Notes: generated by a model from the letters alone, not told the origin. Shown: positions 17,424 to 27,069, counted from the stretch's first letter. The stretch is 64,000 bases of DNA from Rhodococcus wratislaviensis (GCF_900455735.1 NZ_UAUI01000026.1:248001-312000), one strand, 5' to 3'. Numbers and translations are program-made.

Positions 17424-19237
17424 GGGCGGCGAAGCCGCCACAGCGTCTGCTCCTCGCCGATTCCCTTCAGCGCGGTCGTGAAGACGTCGCACCGGTAGTC
17501 CGATTCCGCCAGCAGCGACGCCACCTCCGGGTCGTCGTGAACGGCTCGGGACAGGACGATGTCGCCGCCCGCCGCACACCCCTGCACCCGCGCCGCCAAG
17601 TTGACGGTCGCGCCGAAGTAGTCGACCCGGCCGTCGTTGTCGATCATCACGGCGGGCCCCTGGTGCAGCCCGACTTTCAACGCCACCGAGTCGTCGGCAC
17701 CGAGGTGCCCGCGACGGAAACCGTCCCAGCCGGACTGCATCGACGCCGCCGCCGACCAGGCCTCCCTCGCATCGGCGAACGTCGCCATCACCGCGTCACC
17801 CATCTGCTTCACGACACCGCCGTTCTCGCGCACCACGGCGTCACGCAGGTAGCGGAAATGGCTCTGCACGAACGCGAACGCCCGGACGTCCCCGATGCGC
17901 TCGTACAGGGCGGTCGAGCCGCTCAGATCCGTGAACAGCACCGCCAGGTTCGCGATCCCGATCTCGTCGCCGGGCGCCACCCCCTGATCCGGGAAGAGGT
18001 CCTGGAAACCGTCGAGCGACGTGACGAGCGCACCGGTCGCCGCGGCGTCCTTCCACCGCTCCCGCTCGACCACCACGAGCGCTTCGCCGGGGAGCCGGTT
18101 GGCGACCTCCAGACGGATCGCCCCGTCGGTGTCGGGAGAACCGTGCACGCGGAGTTCGCCGGGACCGCACTCGACCCGCAGCGTTCCACCGGCAGGGCCG
18201 ACCTCGCAGTGCACCGGGGTGCCCACCTGATAGCACCGGAGGCGCAACCACCCCGGGTCGACGTCGAGCCGCTCGGAACGCTGCTCGCCCGGCTCGAGCC
18301 GCAGCTGAGCCACCGCCGACGGTGAATTCGCCGGACCACCGATGCAGTACCGGGCCCGCTCCGCCCGGCGGACGGCCGGGTTGACGTCGAAGCGGATCTC
18401 CACCGACCGTGCCAGGTCGGTGTCGAAGGCGATGTCGCACGTGTCGCAGTGGACGCGGCTCGCCAGCTGTCGAATGCGGCCGGCGTCCTCGCGGACGGTC
18501 CGGCAGACGGGGCAGAGCACGCTCCAGCTCAGGTCCAGCAGTCCGCAGTCCGCGGCGTGGAGGAAGACGTACAGCAACTGCATCCGATCGACACCCCAGC
18601 GGTCCGCCAGCTCGAACGGTCGCATGCCCGTCACCTCCAGGTCGGACGCGGTCCGCAGGTGGGATTCCAAGCGCTCGATCAGGTTCGGGGCATCGTGCGA
18701 TCGGGACAGCTGTGCCGTGCGGAGTTCCAGCCGGCCGGCATCGAGTTGCTCCGGCGGTGGCAGCGCGGGCACGGCATGCGTCTGCGGGTCGCGGATGTGG
18801 AGTTCCAACGCGCGCGCGAGCGCCACCGTCTTCCGTATGCCAGTGCGCGCCAGCAGGGTTCGCGCCACGATCGCCCCGAACCAGGTCCGCGGGACGATCC
18901 GGGCGAACACCTCGACTTCGGTCTCGTCGGCGGCCGGGCGAAGCCGGACACCCGTGGAGACCTCCGCGAGCGGACCGCCGGAGAACCGACGGAGGACCTG
19001 GTAGAAGCGGCCCTCTATCCACTCGAACGGGAACTCCTCGTACCGCACCCGCCGCCCGTACGAACGAGTCTCCGCCGAATAATGCCCCTTGCGCCGGCGG
19101 TCCAGCATCGGAGCGAAGTGCACCGGTGACAGGTCGATGTTGCGGTTGAGCCGATCGGTATCGGCGAGGAACGACCACAGATCCTGCTTCGGCAGCCGGA
19201 TCCGGGCCGTCCTGGACAGCAGCACGGCTTTCGCCAT
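17420..19237 (-). CDS. Class III adenylate/guanylate cyclase with N-terminal START-like and zinc-ribbon regions
   Basis: 605 residues from ATG 19237. Residues about 1-150 resemble a START/polyketide-cyclase fold (SRTARIRLPKQDLWSFLADT). About 255-290 carry two CxxC pairs (CPVC and CDTC) as in a zinc ribbon. Residues about 420-600 are the cyclase homology domain. The metal-binding Asp pair is visible in LFTDLSGSTALYERIG and QMGDAVMATF, and DYFGATVNLAARVQG carries the late catalytic Asn/Arg. Most likely it makes cAMP. The layout resembles the DUF5939-type cyclases of actinobacteria. It occupies, with the next two genes, the place of the Rv3668c protease gene. Nucleotide specificity is not proven. 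Confidence 0.88.
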   Translation of the reverse strand: MAKAVLLSRTARIRLPKQDLWSFLADTDRLNRNIDLSPVHFAPMLDRRRKGHYSAETRSYGRRVRYEEFPFEWIEGRFYQVLRRFSGGPLAEVSTGVRLRPAADETEVEVFARIVPRTWFGAIVARTLLARTGIRKTVALARALELHIRDPQTHAVPALPPPEQLDAGRLELRTAQLSRSHDAPNLIERLESHLRTASDLEVTGMRPFELADRWGVDRMQLLYVFLHAADCGLLDLSWSVLCPVCRTVREDAGRIRQLASRVHCDTCDIAFDTDLARSVEIRFDVNPAVRRAERARYCIGGPANSPSAVAQLRLEPGEQRSERLDVDPGWLRLRCYQVGTPVHCEVGPAGGTLRVECGPGELRVHGSPDTDGAIRLEVANRLPGEALVVVERERWKDAAATGALVTSLDGFQDLFPDQGVAPGDEIGIANLAVLFTDLSGSTALYERIGDVRAFAFVQSHFRYLRDAVVRENGGVVKQMGDAVMATFADAREAWSAAASMQSGWDGFRRGHLGADDSVALKVGLHQGPAVMIDNDGRVDYFGATVNLAARVQGCAAGGDIVLSRAVHDDPEVASLLAESDYRCDVFTTALKGIGEEQTLWRLRRP

Positions 19238-19265
19238 GCAAGAACTATAGGCCGCTGCGCGGCTC

Positions 19266-19305
19266 GTGAGTGGTTGACGAGTACAGAGACTCGTCAACCA
19301 CTCAC
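19266..19305. repeat. 40-nt palindrome, copy 2 (GTGAGTGGTTGA type)
   Basis: Perfect 17-bp arms GTGAGTGGTTGACGAGT (19266-19282) and its complement (19289-19305), loop ACAGAG. It starts 5 nt past the TAG of the minus-strand MHS transporter (19311), upstream of the cyclase gene on the same strand. A GGGGCGTAGCCCC mini-hairpin spans the stop codon. Likely terminator. Confidence 0.88.
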
Positions 19306-19310
19306 GGGGG

Positions 19311-20696
19311 CTACGCCCCTACGTCGTCGAGCGACTGGTCGCGGGTCTCGCGCATGACGAGCAGCGCGACGAACGTGAGCGCGGCGGCGATCAGCAGGTA
19401 GATGCCGACCCAGCCGACGCCGTACGACGTGGCGAGCCAGGTGGCGATGAACGGGGCCACGGCTGCGCCCAGGATGCTGGCGGTGTTGTAGGCGATCCCC
19501 GAACCCGTGTAGCGCACGTTGGTCGGGAACAACTCGGGCAGAACGGCACTCATCGGCCCGAAGGTCATGCCCATCAACAACATTCCGATGGCCAGGAATA
19601 CGAGCATGCGAGCGTTGCCCATGCCTTCCTGGTTCAGCATCACACCGAACGTGAGCCCGAACACCATGATGAGCCCGGTGATGACGAGCAGCGTGACGCG
19701 GCGGCCGTAGCGGTCGGCCAGCCACCCCGACACGGGGACGGCTGCCGCGAAGAACAGGACCGCGATCAGCTGGAGGACCAGGAAGTCGGTGTAGTGGAAG
19801 CCGGCTCCCGTGCCGCCCTGGGCGGGGGTCTTGCCGGTGCCGTAGCTGAGCACCCAGGTGGTCATGATGTAGAAGAGCGTGTAGGTGGCGAGCATGACGA
19901 ACGTGCCGATGATCAGCTGACGCCAGCTGGTTTTGAACACCTCGGCCAGCGGGGTCTTCACCTTCTCGCCCCGCGCCACGGCGCGGGCGAACACGGGCGT
20001 CTCCTCGAGCTTCAGCCGCACGTACAGACCGATCATCACCATGATCGCGCTGAGCAGGAACGGGATACGCCAGCCCCAGGTGAGGAACGCGCCGTCCAGG
20101 TCGGGGCTGCTGTTGTCGTGATCCAGGAACAGGGTGATGATCAGGAACAGGCCGTTGGCGAGGAAGAACCCGATGGGCGCGCCGAGCTGCGGCCACATGG
20201 CCGCCCAGGCCCGCTTGCCCTTCTGCGCGGTCTCGGTCGCGAGCAACGCCGCGCCACTCCACTCGCCGCCCAGTCCCAGACCCTGGCAGAAGCGCATCAA
20301 CGCCAGCAGCGCGGGCGCGACGAGGCCGATCTGGTGGTACGTCGGCAGCAGGCCGATCACGAACGTGGCGATTCCCATGGTGAGGAGTGAGCCGACGAGC
20401 GTCGTCTTGCGTCCGATGCGGTCGCCGAAGTGGCCGAACAGGATCGAGCCGAGTGGCCGGGCGACGAAGGCGAGACCGAACGTGGCCAGGGAGGCCAGCA
20501 GGGCGGTGGTGCCGTTTCCCTTGGGGAAGAACAGGTGCGGGAACACCGACACCGCGGCGGTGGCATAGATGTAGAAGTCGTAGAACTCGATGGATGTCCC
20601 CACCATGCTCGCGACGACGATCCTGCTTCTGGGTACGCCGGCGACGGTGGCCCCGCCGTCCGGTTCTGGCTTCGACGTATCGACGGCACTGCTCAC
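19311..20696 (-). CDS. MHS-family MFS transporter
   Basis: 461 residues, 12 predicted helices. It is a paralog of the transporter at 1053-2462: VGTSIEFYDFYIYATAAVSV, GHFGDRIGRKTTL and FCQGLGLGGEWSGAAL are the MHS hallmarks. It would carry a small organic acid or osmolyte with protons; the substrate is unknown. The GTG start at 20696 has GGAG 10 nt upstream. It is divergent from nhaA across a 176-nt gap (20697-20872) with no other visible feature. It is absent from the equivalent mycobacterial block. Confidence 0.92.
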   Translation of the reverse strand: MSSAVDTSKPEPDGGATVAGVPRSRIVVASMVGTSIEFYDFYIYATAAVSVFPHLFFPKGNGTTALLASLATFGLAFVARPLGSILFGHFGDRIGRKTTLVGSLLTMGIATFVIGLLPTYHQIGLVAPALLALMRFCQGLGLGGEWSGAALLATETAQKGKRAWAAMWPQLGAPIGFFLANGLFLIITLFLDHDNSSPDLDGAFLTWGWRIPFLLSAIMVMIGLYVRLKLEETPVFARAVARGEKVKTPLAEVFKTSWRQLIIGTFVMLATYTLFYIMTTWVLSYGTGKTPAQGGTGAGFHYTDFLVLQLIAVLFFAAAVPVSGWLADRYGRRVTLLVITGLIMVFGLTFGVMLNQEGMGNARMLVFLAIGMLLMGMTFGPMSAVLPELFPTNVRYTGSGIAYNTASILGAAVAPFIATWLATSYGVGWVGIYLLIAAALTFVALLVMRETRDQSLDDVGA

Positions 20697-20872
20697 TCGA
20701 CTTACTCCTACACGATGCTATTTCAACTATTGGGACGAGAGTCCATTCCTTAGGAATTGAACACCTCGTGTCTTTCGATTGGCAAATTGGATAAGCTCTT
20801 CTCGGTGCGCCGGGAAGTCTGGTCGGCAGAGCATTTGCCGTACCCGGACCACATCGAAAGCGAGCGACCCCG

Positions 20873-22108
20873 GTGACCCAGCCCCTCCGCTCCGAACTCT
20901 CCCGCTACCTCCGCACCGAGACGGTCGGCGGTTCGATCCTGCTCGTCGCCGCGGCGATCGCCCTCGTGTGGGCGAACTCCCCGGTCTCGGATTCGTACTT
21001 CGCACTGCGCGACTGGCCGATCGGCCCGGAGGCGCTCCACCTGAACCTGACGGTCGGGACGTGGGCGCAGGACGGGTTGCTGGCGGTCTTCTTCTTCGTC
21101 GCCGGCCTCGAACTGAAGCGGGAAATGGTGGTGGGCGAACTCGCCGACCGCAAACGTGCCCTGCTCCCGATCATCGCGGCCTGCGGCGGTGTGGTGGTGC
21201 CCGCGATCATCGCCGCGACGATCGGCGCCGGCACACCCGGCATGGACCGGGGCTGGGCGATCCCGGTCGCCACCGACATCGCATTCGCACTGGGTGTGCT
21301 GGCGCTGACCGGGTCTCGCATCCCTGCGAGCGCCCGGGTGTTCCTGCTCAGCCTGGCAGTCGTCGACGACCTTCTCGCGATCGTGCTCATCGCGGTTCTG
21401 TTCACCAGCTCGATCGCCCTGCTGTGGCTGCTGGGCGCCGCCGTGTGCCTGGCCGTCTACGCGTTCGCCCAGCATCGGCGCATCACCACCCCACTGCTCT
21501 ACGTTCCACTCGCACTGCTCACCTGGTACTGCATGCACGACGCCGGAATCCACGCCACACTGGCCGGTGTCGCGCTCGGCCTCCTCACCCGGGTCCGGCG
21601 CGACCCCGGCGAGAGAGAATCCCCGGGCGCCCGCCTCGAGCACCGCATCCAGCCACTGTCGGCGGGCGTCTGCGTCCCGCTGTTCGCCTTGTTCGCGTCC
21701 GGCGTGGCCCTGAGCAGCGAGCTCCTCGGGCAGCTGTTCACCAACCCCATCTCTCAGTCCGTGATCGCGGGGCTCCTCGTCGGCAAGACCGTCGGCATCT
21801 TCGGCATCTCCTGGCTCGCGATCCGACTGGGTATCGCGAAGAAACCGCGAGCACTGGGGTTCCGGGACATGTTTGCCCTCTCAGTGCTCGGTGCGATCGG
21901 GTTCACCGTTAGCCTTCTCGTAGCGGATCTCGCGCTTGCGGGAATCGGTGACGGCAGCGAGGCCGAAATAGCTAAGGTCGCGGTGCTCGTGACATCGTTG
22001 ACAGCGTCGCTGATCGGATCAGCGTTACTGTGGCGACGCGGTCGGGCCCATGCGGCCCGGAAGGATGACTCGGAAGTGCAAGAGCTACCTGGAGGGGTCG
22101 ACAAGTGA
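20873..22108 (+). CDS. nhaA: Na+/H+ antiporter NhaA
   Basis: 411-residue, multi-helix inner-membrane antiporter that expels Na+ in exchange for protons. The diagnostic segments are TVGGSILLVAAAIALVWANS near the start, FFFVAGLELKREMVVGEL, PVATDIAFALGVLALTG, and VVDDLLAIVLIAVLFT, which holds the paired Asp residues for ion binding. The GTG start at 20873 gives the standard N-terminus. The last codons overlap the next gene by 4 nt (GTGA), so the two are probably cotranslated. Confidence 0.96.
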   Translation: MTQPLRSELSRYLRTETVGGSILLVAAAIALVWANSPVSDSYFALRDWPIGPEALHLNLTVGTWAQDGLLAVFFFVAGLELKREMVVGELADRKRALLPIIAACGGVVVPAIIAATIGAGTPGMDRGWAIPVATDIAFALGVLALTGSRIPASARVFLLSLAVVDDLLAIVLIAVLFTSSIALLWLLGAAVCLAVYAFAQHRRITTPLLYVPLALLTWYCMHDAGIHATLAGVALGLLTRVRRDPGERESPGARLEHRIQPLSAGVCVPLFALFASGVALSSELLGQLFTNPISQSVIAGLLVGKTVGIFGISWLAIRLGIAKKPRALGFRDMFALSVLGAIGFTVSLLVADLALAGIGDGSEAEIAKVAVLVTSLTASLIGSALLWRRGRAHAARKDDSEVQELPGGVDK

Positions 22109-22629
22109 GCATCACTCACGGCAAGGGAGACAGCCCGCGATACACGGGAGACGGGGTGCCGAACACGGTGTCGTCGATCCCGCTCACGGACGTGGACGCT
22201 CAGACACCCGGCGAGGCGAGCCTCGGCACGCTGGTCAAGCATGCGACCGCGCAGGTGTCCACCCTGGTCCGCGCCGAGGTCGAGCTCGCGAAGGCCGAGG
22301 TCACCGGTGAGGTCAAGAAGGGCCTGCAGGGCAGCCTGTTCTTCATCCTCGCGTTCACCGTGTTGCTGTTCAGCTCGTTTTTCTTCTTCTTCTTCCTCGC
22401 CGAACTCCTCGACGTGTGGATCGCCCGCTGGCTGGCATTCCTGATCGTCTTCCTGATCATGGTCGTGGTGACGGCGCTTCTCGCCCTGCTCGGTTATCTG
22501 CGGGTACGCAAGCTCCGTGCACCGGAGAAGACCATCGACTCCCTGAAGCAGGCCAAGACGGTGCTCCCGACGTCGTACTCGGATGCGGAAGCCCATCTCG
22601 CATCGTCCAGCGGACGTCACGCGCGGTAA
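22105..22629 (+). CDS. Phage holin-like superfamily protein (DUF1469, Rv3669 type)
   Basis: 174 residues. An amphipathic region (TLVRAEVELAKAEVTGEVKKG, about 50-72) is followed by two long membrane helices, the first phenylalanine-rich (LLFSSFFFFFFLAELL) and the second at about 110-130. A basic cytoplasmic tail closes it. This matches the DUF1469 (holin 3_6) family, small membrane proteins of unknown role that are not phage-derived here. GTG 22105 overlaps nhaA. Rv3669 counterpart by order and shape. Confidence 0.85.
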   Translation: MSITHGKGDSPRYTGDGVPNTVSSIPLTDVDAQTPGEASLGTLVKHATAQVSTLVRAEVELAKAEVTGEVKKGLQGSLFFILAFTVLLFSSFFFFFFLAELLDVWIARWLAFLIVFLIMVVVTALLALLGYLRVRKLRAPEKTIDSLKQAKTVLPTSYSDAEAHLASSSGRHAR

Positions 22630-22636
22630 CTCGCCT

Positions 22637-23575
22637 GTGGCACCACCCGATCCGTCTACCGTCCGTTTCGACGGCCCCTGGATTCATCGCGACATCCATG
22701 CCAACGGAATCCGCTTCCACACCGTCGAGGTCGGCGCATCCGCACCGGATGCGCCGCTCGTCGTCCTGCTGCACGGATTCGCGGACTTCTGGTGGTCGTG
22801 GCGCCACCAGCTGACCGCGCTGTCCGCGGAGGGGTATCGGGCCGTCGCCGTCGACCTCCGCGGCTACGGGGATTCCGACAAACCGCCGCGCGGCTACGAC
22901 GGGTGGACGCTGGCCGGCGACATCGCCGGCCTCATCCGGGCCATGGGATACGGCGAGGCCACGCTCGTCGGGCACGCCGACGGTGGCCTCGTCTGCTGGG
23001 CCACGGCCGTGCTCCACGCCCGCCTCGTCCGGTCGATCGCACTGGTCAGCTCGCCGCATCCCCTCGCGCTCAAGCAGGCCGTCCTCCGCGACCGCTACCA
23101 GCGCAAGGCGCTGCTGCCGTCGTTCGTCTCCTGCCAGGTGCCGTGGCGTCCCGAACGTCGTCTCACCCGCGACAACGGGTCGGAGGTCGAGCGGTTGATC
23201 CGCGCACGCTCCGGCCCTGCCTGGACGGAGAACCCGGAGTTCGACGTCGTGATGTCACGGATGCGCTCGGCGATTCAGATTCCCGGGACCGCACATTGCA
23301 CGCTGGAGTACCAGCGGTGGGCGTTCCGCAGCCAGTTCCGCCCGGACGGCAGCCGTTTCATGGCGTCGATGGATCAGACGCTGCGGATCCCGGTGCTGCA
23401 CCTCCACGGCGACCTCGACCCCTACGTGCTCGCGGACACCGTGCGCCGCAGCCACCGCTTCGCGCCCACCCAGCAGATGCAGACGGTCCCCGGTGTCGGC
23501 CACTACGCGCACTGGGAAGCCCCCGAACGCGTCAACGCCGCCCTGCTGGACCTCGTCGCACCCCGCACGGTCTGA
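22637..23575 (+). CDS. ephE: Alpha/beta hydrolase, probable epoxide hydrolase EphE
   Basis: 312 residues from GTG 22637. Motifs: oxyanion-hole HGFADFWWSW, nucleophile elbow VGHADGGLVCW with Asp as nucleophile (as in epoxide hydrolases rather than esterases), and the charge-relay GVGHYAHWEAPE with the catalytic His. It would hydrate epoxides to diols; the natural substrate is unknown. It follows the DUF1469 gene by 7 nt and converges with marP (7 nt gap). Rv3670 counterpart. Confidence 0.88.
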   Translation: MAPPDPSTVRFDGPWIHRDIHANGIRFHTVEVGASAPDAPLVVLLHGFADFWWSWRHQLTALSAEGYRAVAVDLRGYGDSDKPPRGYDGWTLAGDIAGLIRAMGYGEATLVGHADGGLVCWATAVLHARLVRSIALVSSPHPLALKQAVLRDRYQRKALLPSFVSCQVPWRPERRLTRDNGSEVERLIRARSGPAWTENPEFDVVMSRMRSAIQIPGTAHCTLEYQRWAFRSQFRPDGSRFMASMDQTLRIPVLHLHGDLDPYVLADTVRRSHRFAPTQQMQTVPGVGHYAHWEAPERVNAALLDLVAPRTV

Positions 23576-23582
23576 CCGACCG

Positions 23583-24773
23583 TCAGAGGATGCACGCCCC
23601 GGTGTCCACGGCGGCGGACGCCCCGGACGCAGCCTGCAGCTGACGCGACACCTCCGCGGCGGTGAGCACGAACCCGGTGTCGCTGTTGTCGACGGCGGCG
23701 CCGAAGACCACACCGAGCACCCGGCCGTCACTGTCGACGAGCGGCCCGCCCGAGTTGCCCTGCCGGATGGAACCGCGGACCGTGTACACCTCACGCTGGA
23801 CCGTTCCTGCCCGGTAGATGTCGGGACCGCTGAGGTCCAGAATCTCCCGGACACGCGCGGCGCTGGCCGTGTACGGCCCGCCGCCCGGGTAGCCGAGCAC
23901 CAGGGCGCTGTCGCCGGTCTGGGCCGGCTCCGGCGCGAAGTTCAGCACGGGGGCGTCCAGTCCCGGCACCTCGAGCACCGCGACGTCGGCGGACGGGTCG
24001 AACAGCACGACCTCCGCGTCCATCGGTCCATTCGCGGTGTCGACGACGATGCCCGCCGTCCCCGCGACCACGTGGGCGTTGGTCATCACCCGGTCGGGGG
24101 CCACGACGAAACCGGACCCCTCGAGCGCCCGCTGGCAACTCGGGGCCACACCCCGGATCCGCAGCACGCTCGATTGCAGCGAGGACGCAACGGGGCTCTC
24201 CAGGACGCTGGCGTCCGGCGGGTCGACGGTCGTAATGGGGGTGCGCCCGAACGGCCCGATGACGTCGGGAAGCCCGGACGTGTCGAGCAGGGCGGTGAAC
24301 TCGGTGGGCAGTTGCCGCATCCAGGCGGGCGCGATGTTGTCGACCGTTTCGAGGACGCTCGACCCGCGCACCGCCGCCGCCAGCTGAGGCTGGGACGAGG
24401 ACGTGAGCGGGATCGCGAGCAGCCACGCGGCGACGAACACCGCGACAGCCTGCACACAGGCGCCGATCACGCTGTCGACGGACCGCGCGACCGGACTGTG
24501 CATGCTGCCCCGCGCGGCCCGGCCGAGGACCATGCCCGCGACCTCGCCGACGATGACCAGCACCACGATCAGGGCGATGCCGACCAGCACGCGACCGCGG
24601 CCCTCGTCGACGTGCACCAGCACGTGCGGGGCGATCAGGATGCCCGCCACCGCACCGAGCACGACCCCGATGAAGGCGAGCACCGACGCCACCGCACCCT
24701 GCCGCCAGCCGGACGTCGCGGCGACGAAGGCGATCAGCACGATCGCCAGGTCGATCCAGTGCGAGCCGGTCAC
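23583..24773 (-). CDS. marP: Membrane serine protease MarP
   Basis: 396 residues from GTG 24773, almost the same length as MarP (Rv3671c), which protects mycobacteria against acid and oxidative stress. Four N-terminal membrane helices (1-150) have the CvpA-like pattern. The periplasmic chymotrypsin-like protease follows, with catalytic His in TNAHVVAG, Asp in SADVAVLEV and Ser in RQGNSGGPLVD. Two Cys (APSCQRALEG and the C-terminal DTGACIL) match the disulfide that controls activation of the mycobacterial enzyme. Its start overlaps the Nudix stop (GTGA). Confidence 0.94.
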   Translation of the reverse strand: MTGSHWIDLAIVLIAFVAATSGWRQGAVASVLAFIGVVLGAVAGILIAPHVLVHVDEGRGRVLVGIALIVVLVIVGEVAGMVLGRAARGSMHSPVARSVDSVIGACVQAVAVFVAAWLLAIPLTSSSQPQLAAAVRGSSVLETVDNIAPAWMRQLPTEFTALLDTSGLPDVIGPFGRTPITTVDPPDASVLESPVASSLQSSVLRIRGVAPSCQRALEGSGFVVAPDRVMTNAHVVAGTAGIVVDTANGPMDAEVVLFDPSADVAVLEVPGLDAPVLNFAPEPAQTGDSALVLGYPGGGPYTASAARVREILDLSGPDIYRAGTVQREVYTVRGSIRQGNSGGPLVDSDGRVLGVVFGAAVDNSDTGFVLTAAEVSRQLQAASGASAAVDTGACIL

Positions 24774-25531
24774 CGCTCGGCCGCCGGCCGGTTGTGACCG
24801 TGGGTCAGATGCTCGTCGTCCAGATCGTTGTCGAGTTCGGCGAGGACGGTGTCGAGGTCGCGGATGTCGTGCCGGTCCCACTCCTGTTCCCAGCCGGAGA
24901 CCGCGAACAGCGCGGCCAGGATGCCTGCCGTGAAACCCCACACGAGCATGCCGTCGGCGGCGAACGCGGGCCCCTGGTATCCGGCCCGGTGACGCACCTG
25001 AAACCGGTTCCGCGGATCGATCAGGGTGTGCACGGGAACCCGGGCGACACGTTCGGCCTCCGCGGGATCGACCACGCCGACCGCGCTGGGCTTCTCCCAG
25101 TACGCGAGGACGGGAGTGACGTCGAATCCGGACGGCGGGATGAAGATCTCCTCGAGCACGGCGAGCGGGCGGACACCGGACGGGTCGAGTCCCGTCTCCT
25201 CCTGGGCCTCCCGCAGCGCGGTGGCGATGGGTCCCTCGTCGCCGGGATCGCTGGCGCCACCAGGGAACGCCACCTGGCCACTGTGCTGACGCATCGTGGA
25301 CGCACGCTGGGTGAGCAGGATGTCGGCGTCGGCGGGCAGACCGCCCGACATCAGCGGGTCCGCCGCGGCGGGGCCGCCGAACAACACGAGCACCGCCGCC
25401 TCACGGGTGGTCGCGCCGCGGGGCGCGCGCCGATCGAGGACGGGATTGATCCTGTGCGGGTCGGCCGGGGTCCGGTGCACGACCCGGCGCAGCCAGGGCG
25501 GAACGGCGACGCCGTCCACGGAATTCGTCAT
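24770..25531 (-). CDS. Nudix hydrolase (CoA pyrophosphatase-like)
   Basis: 253 residues. The Nudix box spans GGASDPGDEG...REAQEETGLDPSGV (about residues 92-115). It is preceded by LLTQRASTMRQHSGQVAFPGG, the arrangement of NudL-type CoA diphosphatases. The substrate is therefore probably CoA or an acyl-CoA, not proven. ATG 25531 overlaps the upstream thioredoxin-like gene (ATGA), and the end overlaps marP, so the three form a coupled operon. Rv3672c counterpart. Confidence 0.9.
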   Translation of the reverse strand: MTNSVDGVAVPPWLRRVVHRTPADPHRINPVLDRRAPRGATTREAAVLVLFGGPAAADPLMSGGLPADADILLTQRASTMRQHSGQVAFPGGASDPGDEGPIATALREAQEETGLDPSGVRPLAVLEEIFIPPSGFDVTPVLAYWEKPSAVGVVDPAEAERVARVPVHTLIDPRNRFQVRHRAGYQGPAFAADGMLVWGFTAGILAALFAVSGWEQEWDRHDIRDLDTVLAELDNDLDDEHLTHGHNRPAAER

Positions 25532-26190
25532 GCCGCCACCCCCAGGTTCTGTTCGACGGCGTCCGCGATCTCGTCGACGCTGCGGAACGGCTGCGGCAGA
25601 ACCTTCGCCACTGTGCCGTCGGGCCGGATCAGCACCGAGACGGGCAGGACAGGCGGGGCTCCGACCGCGGCGCGGACACGACCGTCGCCGTCCTGCACAC
25701 CGGGAAGGGTGACGGAGTAGTCGATGAGCCGGGACAGCGCGCTGGACTCGTTGGGATCGGTGTGCACCGTAAGCACGGTAACCGCGTCACCCGCACGATC
25801 CGAAAACTGCTGCATATAGGGCAGCTCCTCGGCGCAGGGGCCGCACCAGTAGGCCCACAGGTTCAGCAGCGCCGGTTTACCACCGAGCGCGGCGGCCAGA
25901 TCCACCTGGCTGCCGTCGCCCACGCATTCCAGTGTGATGCCGGACAGGACCGAACCCGGCGAAGGATCGGACGTGGCCGCCGAGGCCGGGCACGATGCCA
26001 GGCCCGCCTGCGTCCTCAGTGCCGCGAGCGCGTCGGGATCGGCGCTCACCGCTGTCGGGGTTCGACCACCCGAACCGAACCGGTCCTGGTACGACGGCGC
26101 CTCCGCGTCGTCACCCCGCGGCCAGATCGCGACGACGAGAGCCACCACGACCACGAGGGCGGCCAGACTCCACCGCGCTGCGCTAGACAC
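25528..26190 (-). CDS. Membrane-anchored thioredoxin-like protein (TlpA family)
   Basis: 220 residues from GTG 26190. One N-terminal signal anchor (WSLAALVVVVALVVAIWP) places the domain outside the membrane. Residues about 85-215 form the thioredoxin fold with active site WAYWCGPCAEELPYM (CGPC). Two further Cys (LASCPAS and ITLECVGD) precede it. Thiol-disulfide exchange is likely, perhaps for the MarP disulfide, since the two genes share an operon; that link is inference. Rv3673c counterpart. It starts 12 nt past the end of nth. Confidence 0.9.
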   Translation of the reverse strand: MSSAARWSLAALVVVVALVVAIWPRGDDAEAPSYQDRFGSGGRTPTAVSADPDALAALRTQAGLASCPASAATSDPSPGSVLSGITLECVGDGSQVDLAAALGGKPALLNLWAYWCGPCAEELPYMQQFSDRAGDAVTVLTVHTDPNESSALSRLIDYSVTLPGVQDGDGRVRAAVGAPPVLPVSVLIRPDGTVAKVLPQPFRSVDEIADAVEQNLGVAA

Positions 26191-26202
26191 TCGTATCTAC
26201 CC

Positions 26203-27048
26203 TCACCTGCCGGCCAGACGCAGCAGATGCTCCGTCTCCGGTCCACGAACCAGTTCGGCGGCGACGTCGGGGTCGATCGGGCCGAGCCCGTACGACGGAC
26301 AGTCCTTGGCGAGCACGCACACCCCGCAGGCGGGTTTGCGGGCGTGGCAGACGCGCCTGCCGTGGAAGATCACCCGGTGCGAGAGCAGGGTCCACTCCTT
26401 GCGCTCGATCAGGGCGCCGATCGCGTGCTCGACCTTGACCGGGTCTTCCTCCTCGGTCCACTTCCAGCGTCGGACGAGCCTCCCGAAGTGGGTGTCGACG
26501 GTGATCCCCGGCACATCGAACGCGTTGCCGAGGATCACGTTGGCCGTCTTCCGGCCGATCCCCGGCAGCGTCACGAGGTCCTTCAGGTTGGCGGGGACCT
26601 CGCCGTCGAAGCGTTCGAGCAGAGCCTGCCCGAGCCCGATCAGAGAGTTCGTCTTGTTGCGGTAGAAACCGGTGGACCGGATGTACTCCTCGAGTTCGGT
26701 GCGTTCGGCCTCCGCGTACGCCTTGGCGTCGGGATAGCGGGCGAACAGCGCCGGCGTCACCATGTTCACCCGCACGTCAGTGCACTGCGCGGAGAGGATG
26801 GTCGCGACGGCGAGGTCGAGTGGGGTGGTGAAGTCGAGCTCGCAGTAGACGTGGGGGAAGGCCTCTGCAAGCTTGCGGTTCATTCTCCGGGCGCGCCGGA
26901 CGAGTCCGAGCCGGGTTTCGTCCTGCTTCGCGGCCCGCGAACGGGTGCGTCCACGCACTTCGGAGCCGTCGCTGGGGGTCGCATGCACGGGATCAACTCT
27001 ACGGATACCCGACCGATCCGAATCGCCGCTGTGTCGCTTCTGAGACAT
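26203..27048 (-). CDS. nth: Endonuclease III (base-excision DNA glycosylase/AP lyase)
   Basis: 281 residues at the longest start; residues 1-50 are extra and basic, so a shorter start is possible. Helix-hairpin-helix [13 protein letters not shown] carries the catalytic Lys, and the catalytic Asp is in [13 protein letters not shown]. The [4Fe-4S] ligands are [17 protein letters not shown] (C-x6-C-x2-C-x5-C). It removes oxidised pyrimidines and nicks abasic DNA. It heads the nth-trx-Nudix-marP operon. Rv3674c counterpart. Confidence 0.95.
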   Translation of the reverse strand: MSQKRHSGDSDRSGIRRVDPVHATPSDGSEVRGRTRSRAAKQDETRLGLVRRARRMNRKLAEAFPHVYCELDFTTPLDLAVATILSAQCTDVRVNMVTPALFARYPDAKAYAEAERTELEEYIRSTGFYRNKTNSLIGLGQALLERFDGEVPANLKDLVTLPGIGRKTANVILGNAFDVPGITVDTHFGRLVRRWKWTEEEDPVKVEHAIGALIERKEWTLLSHRVIFHGRRVCHARKPACGVCVLAKDCPSYGLGPIDPDVAAELVRGPETEHLLRLAGR

Positions 27049-27069
27049 TTGCAGTGTTTACTTCCCGGT

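Noticed and set aside
22105-22629. Phage-derived holin
   Set aside because: The DUF1469 family name includes 'holin', but there are no other phage genes and the gene is a conserved part of the Rv3669 block.
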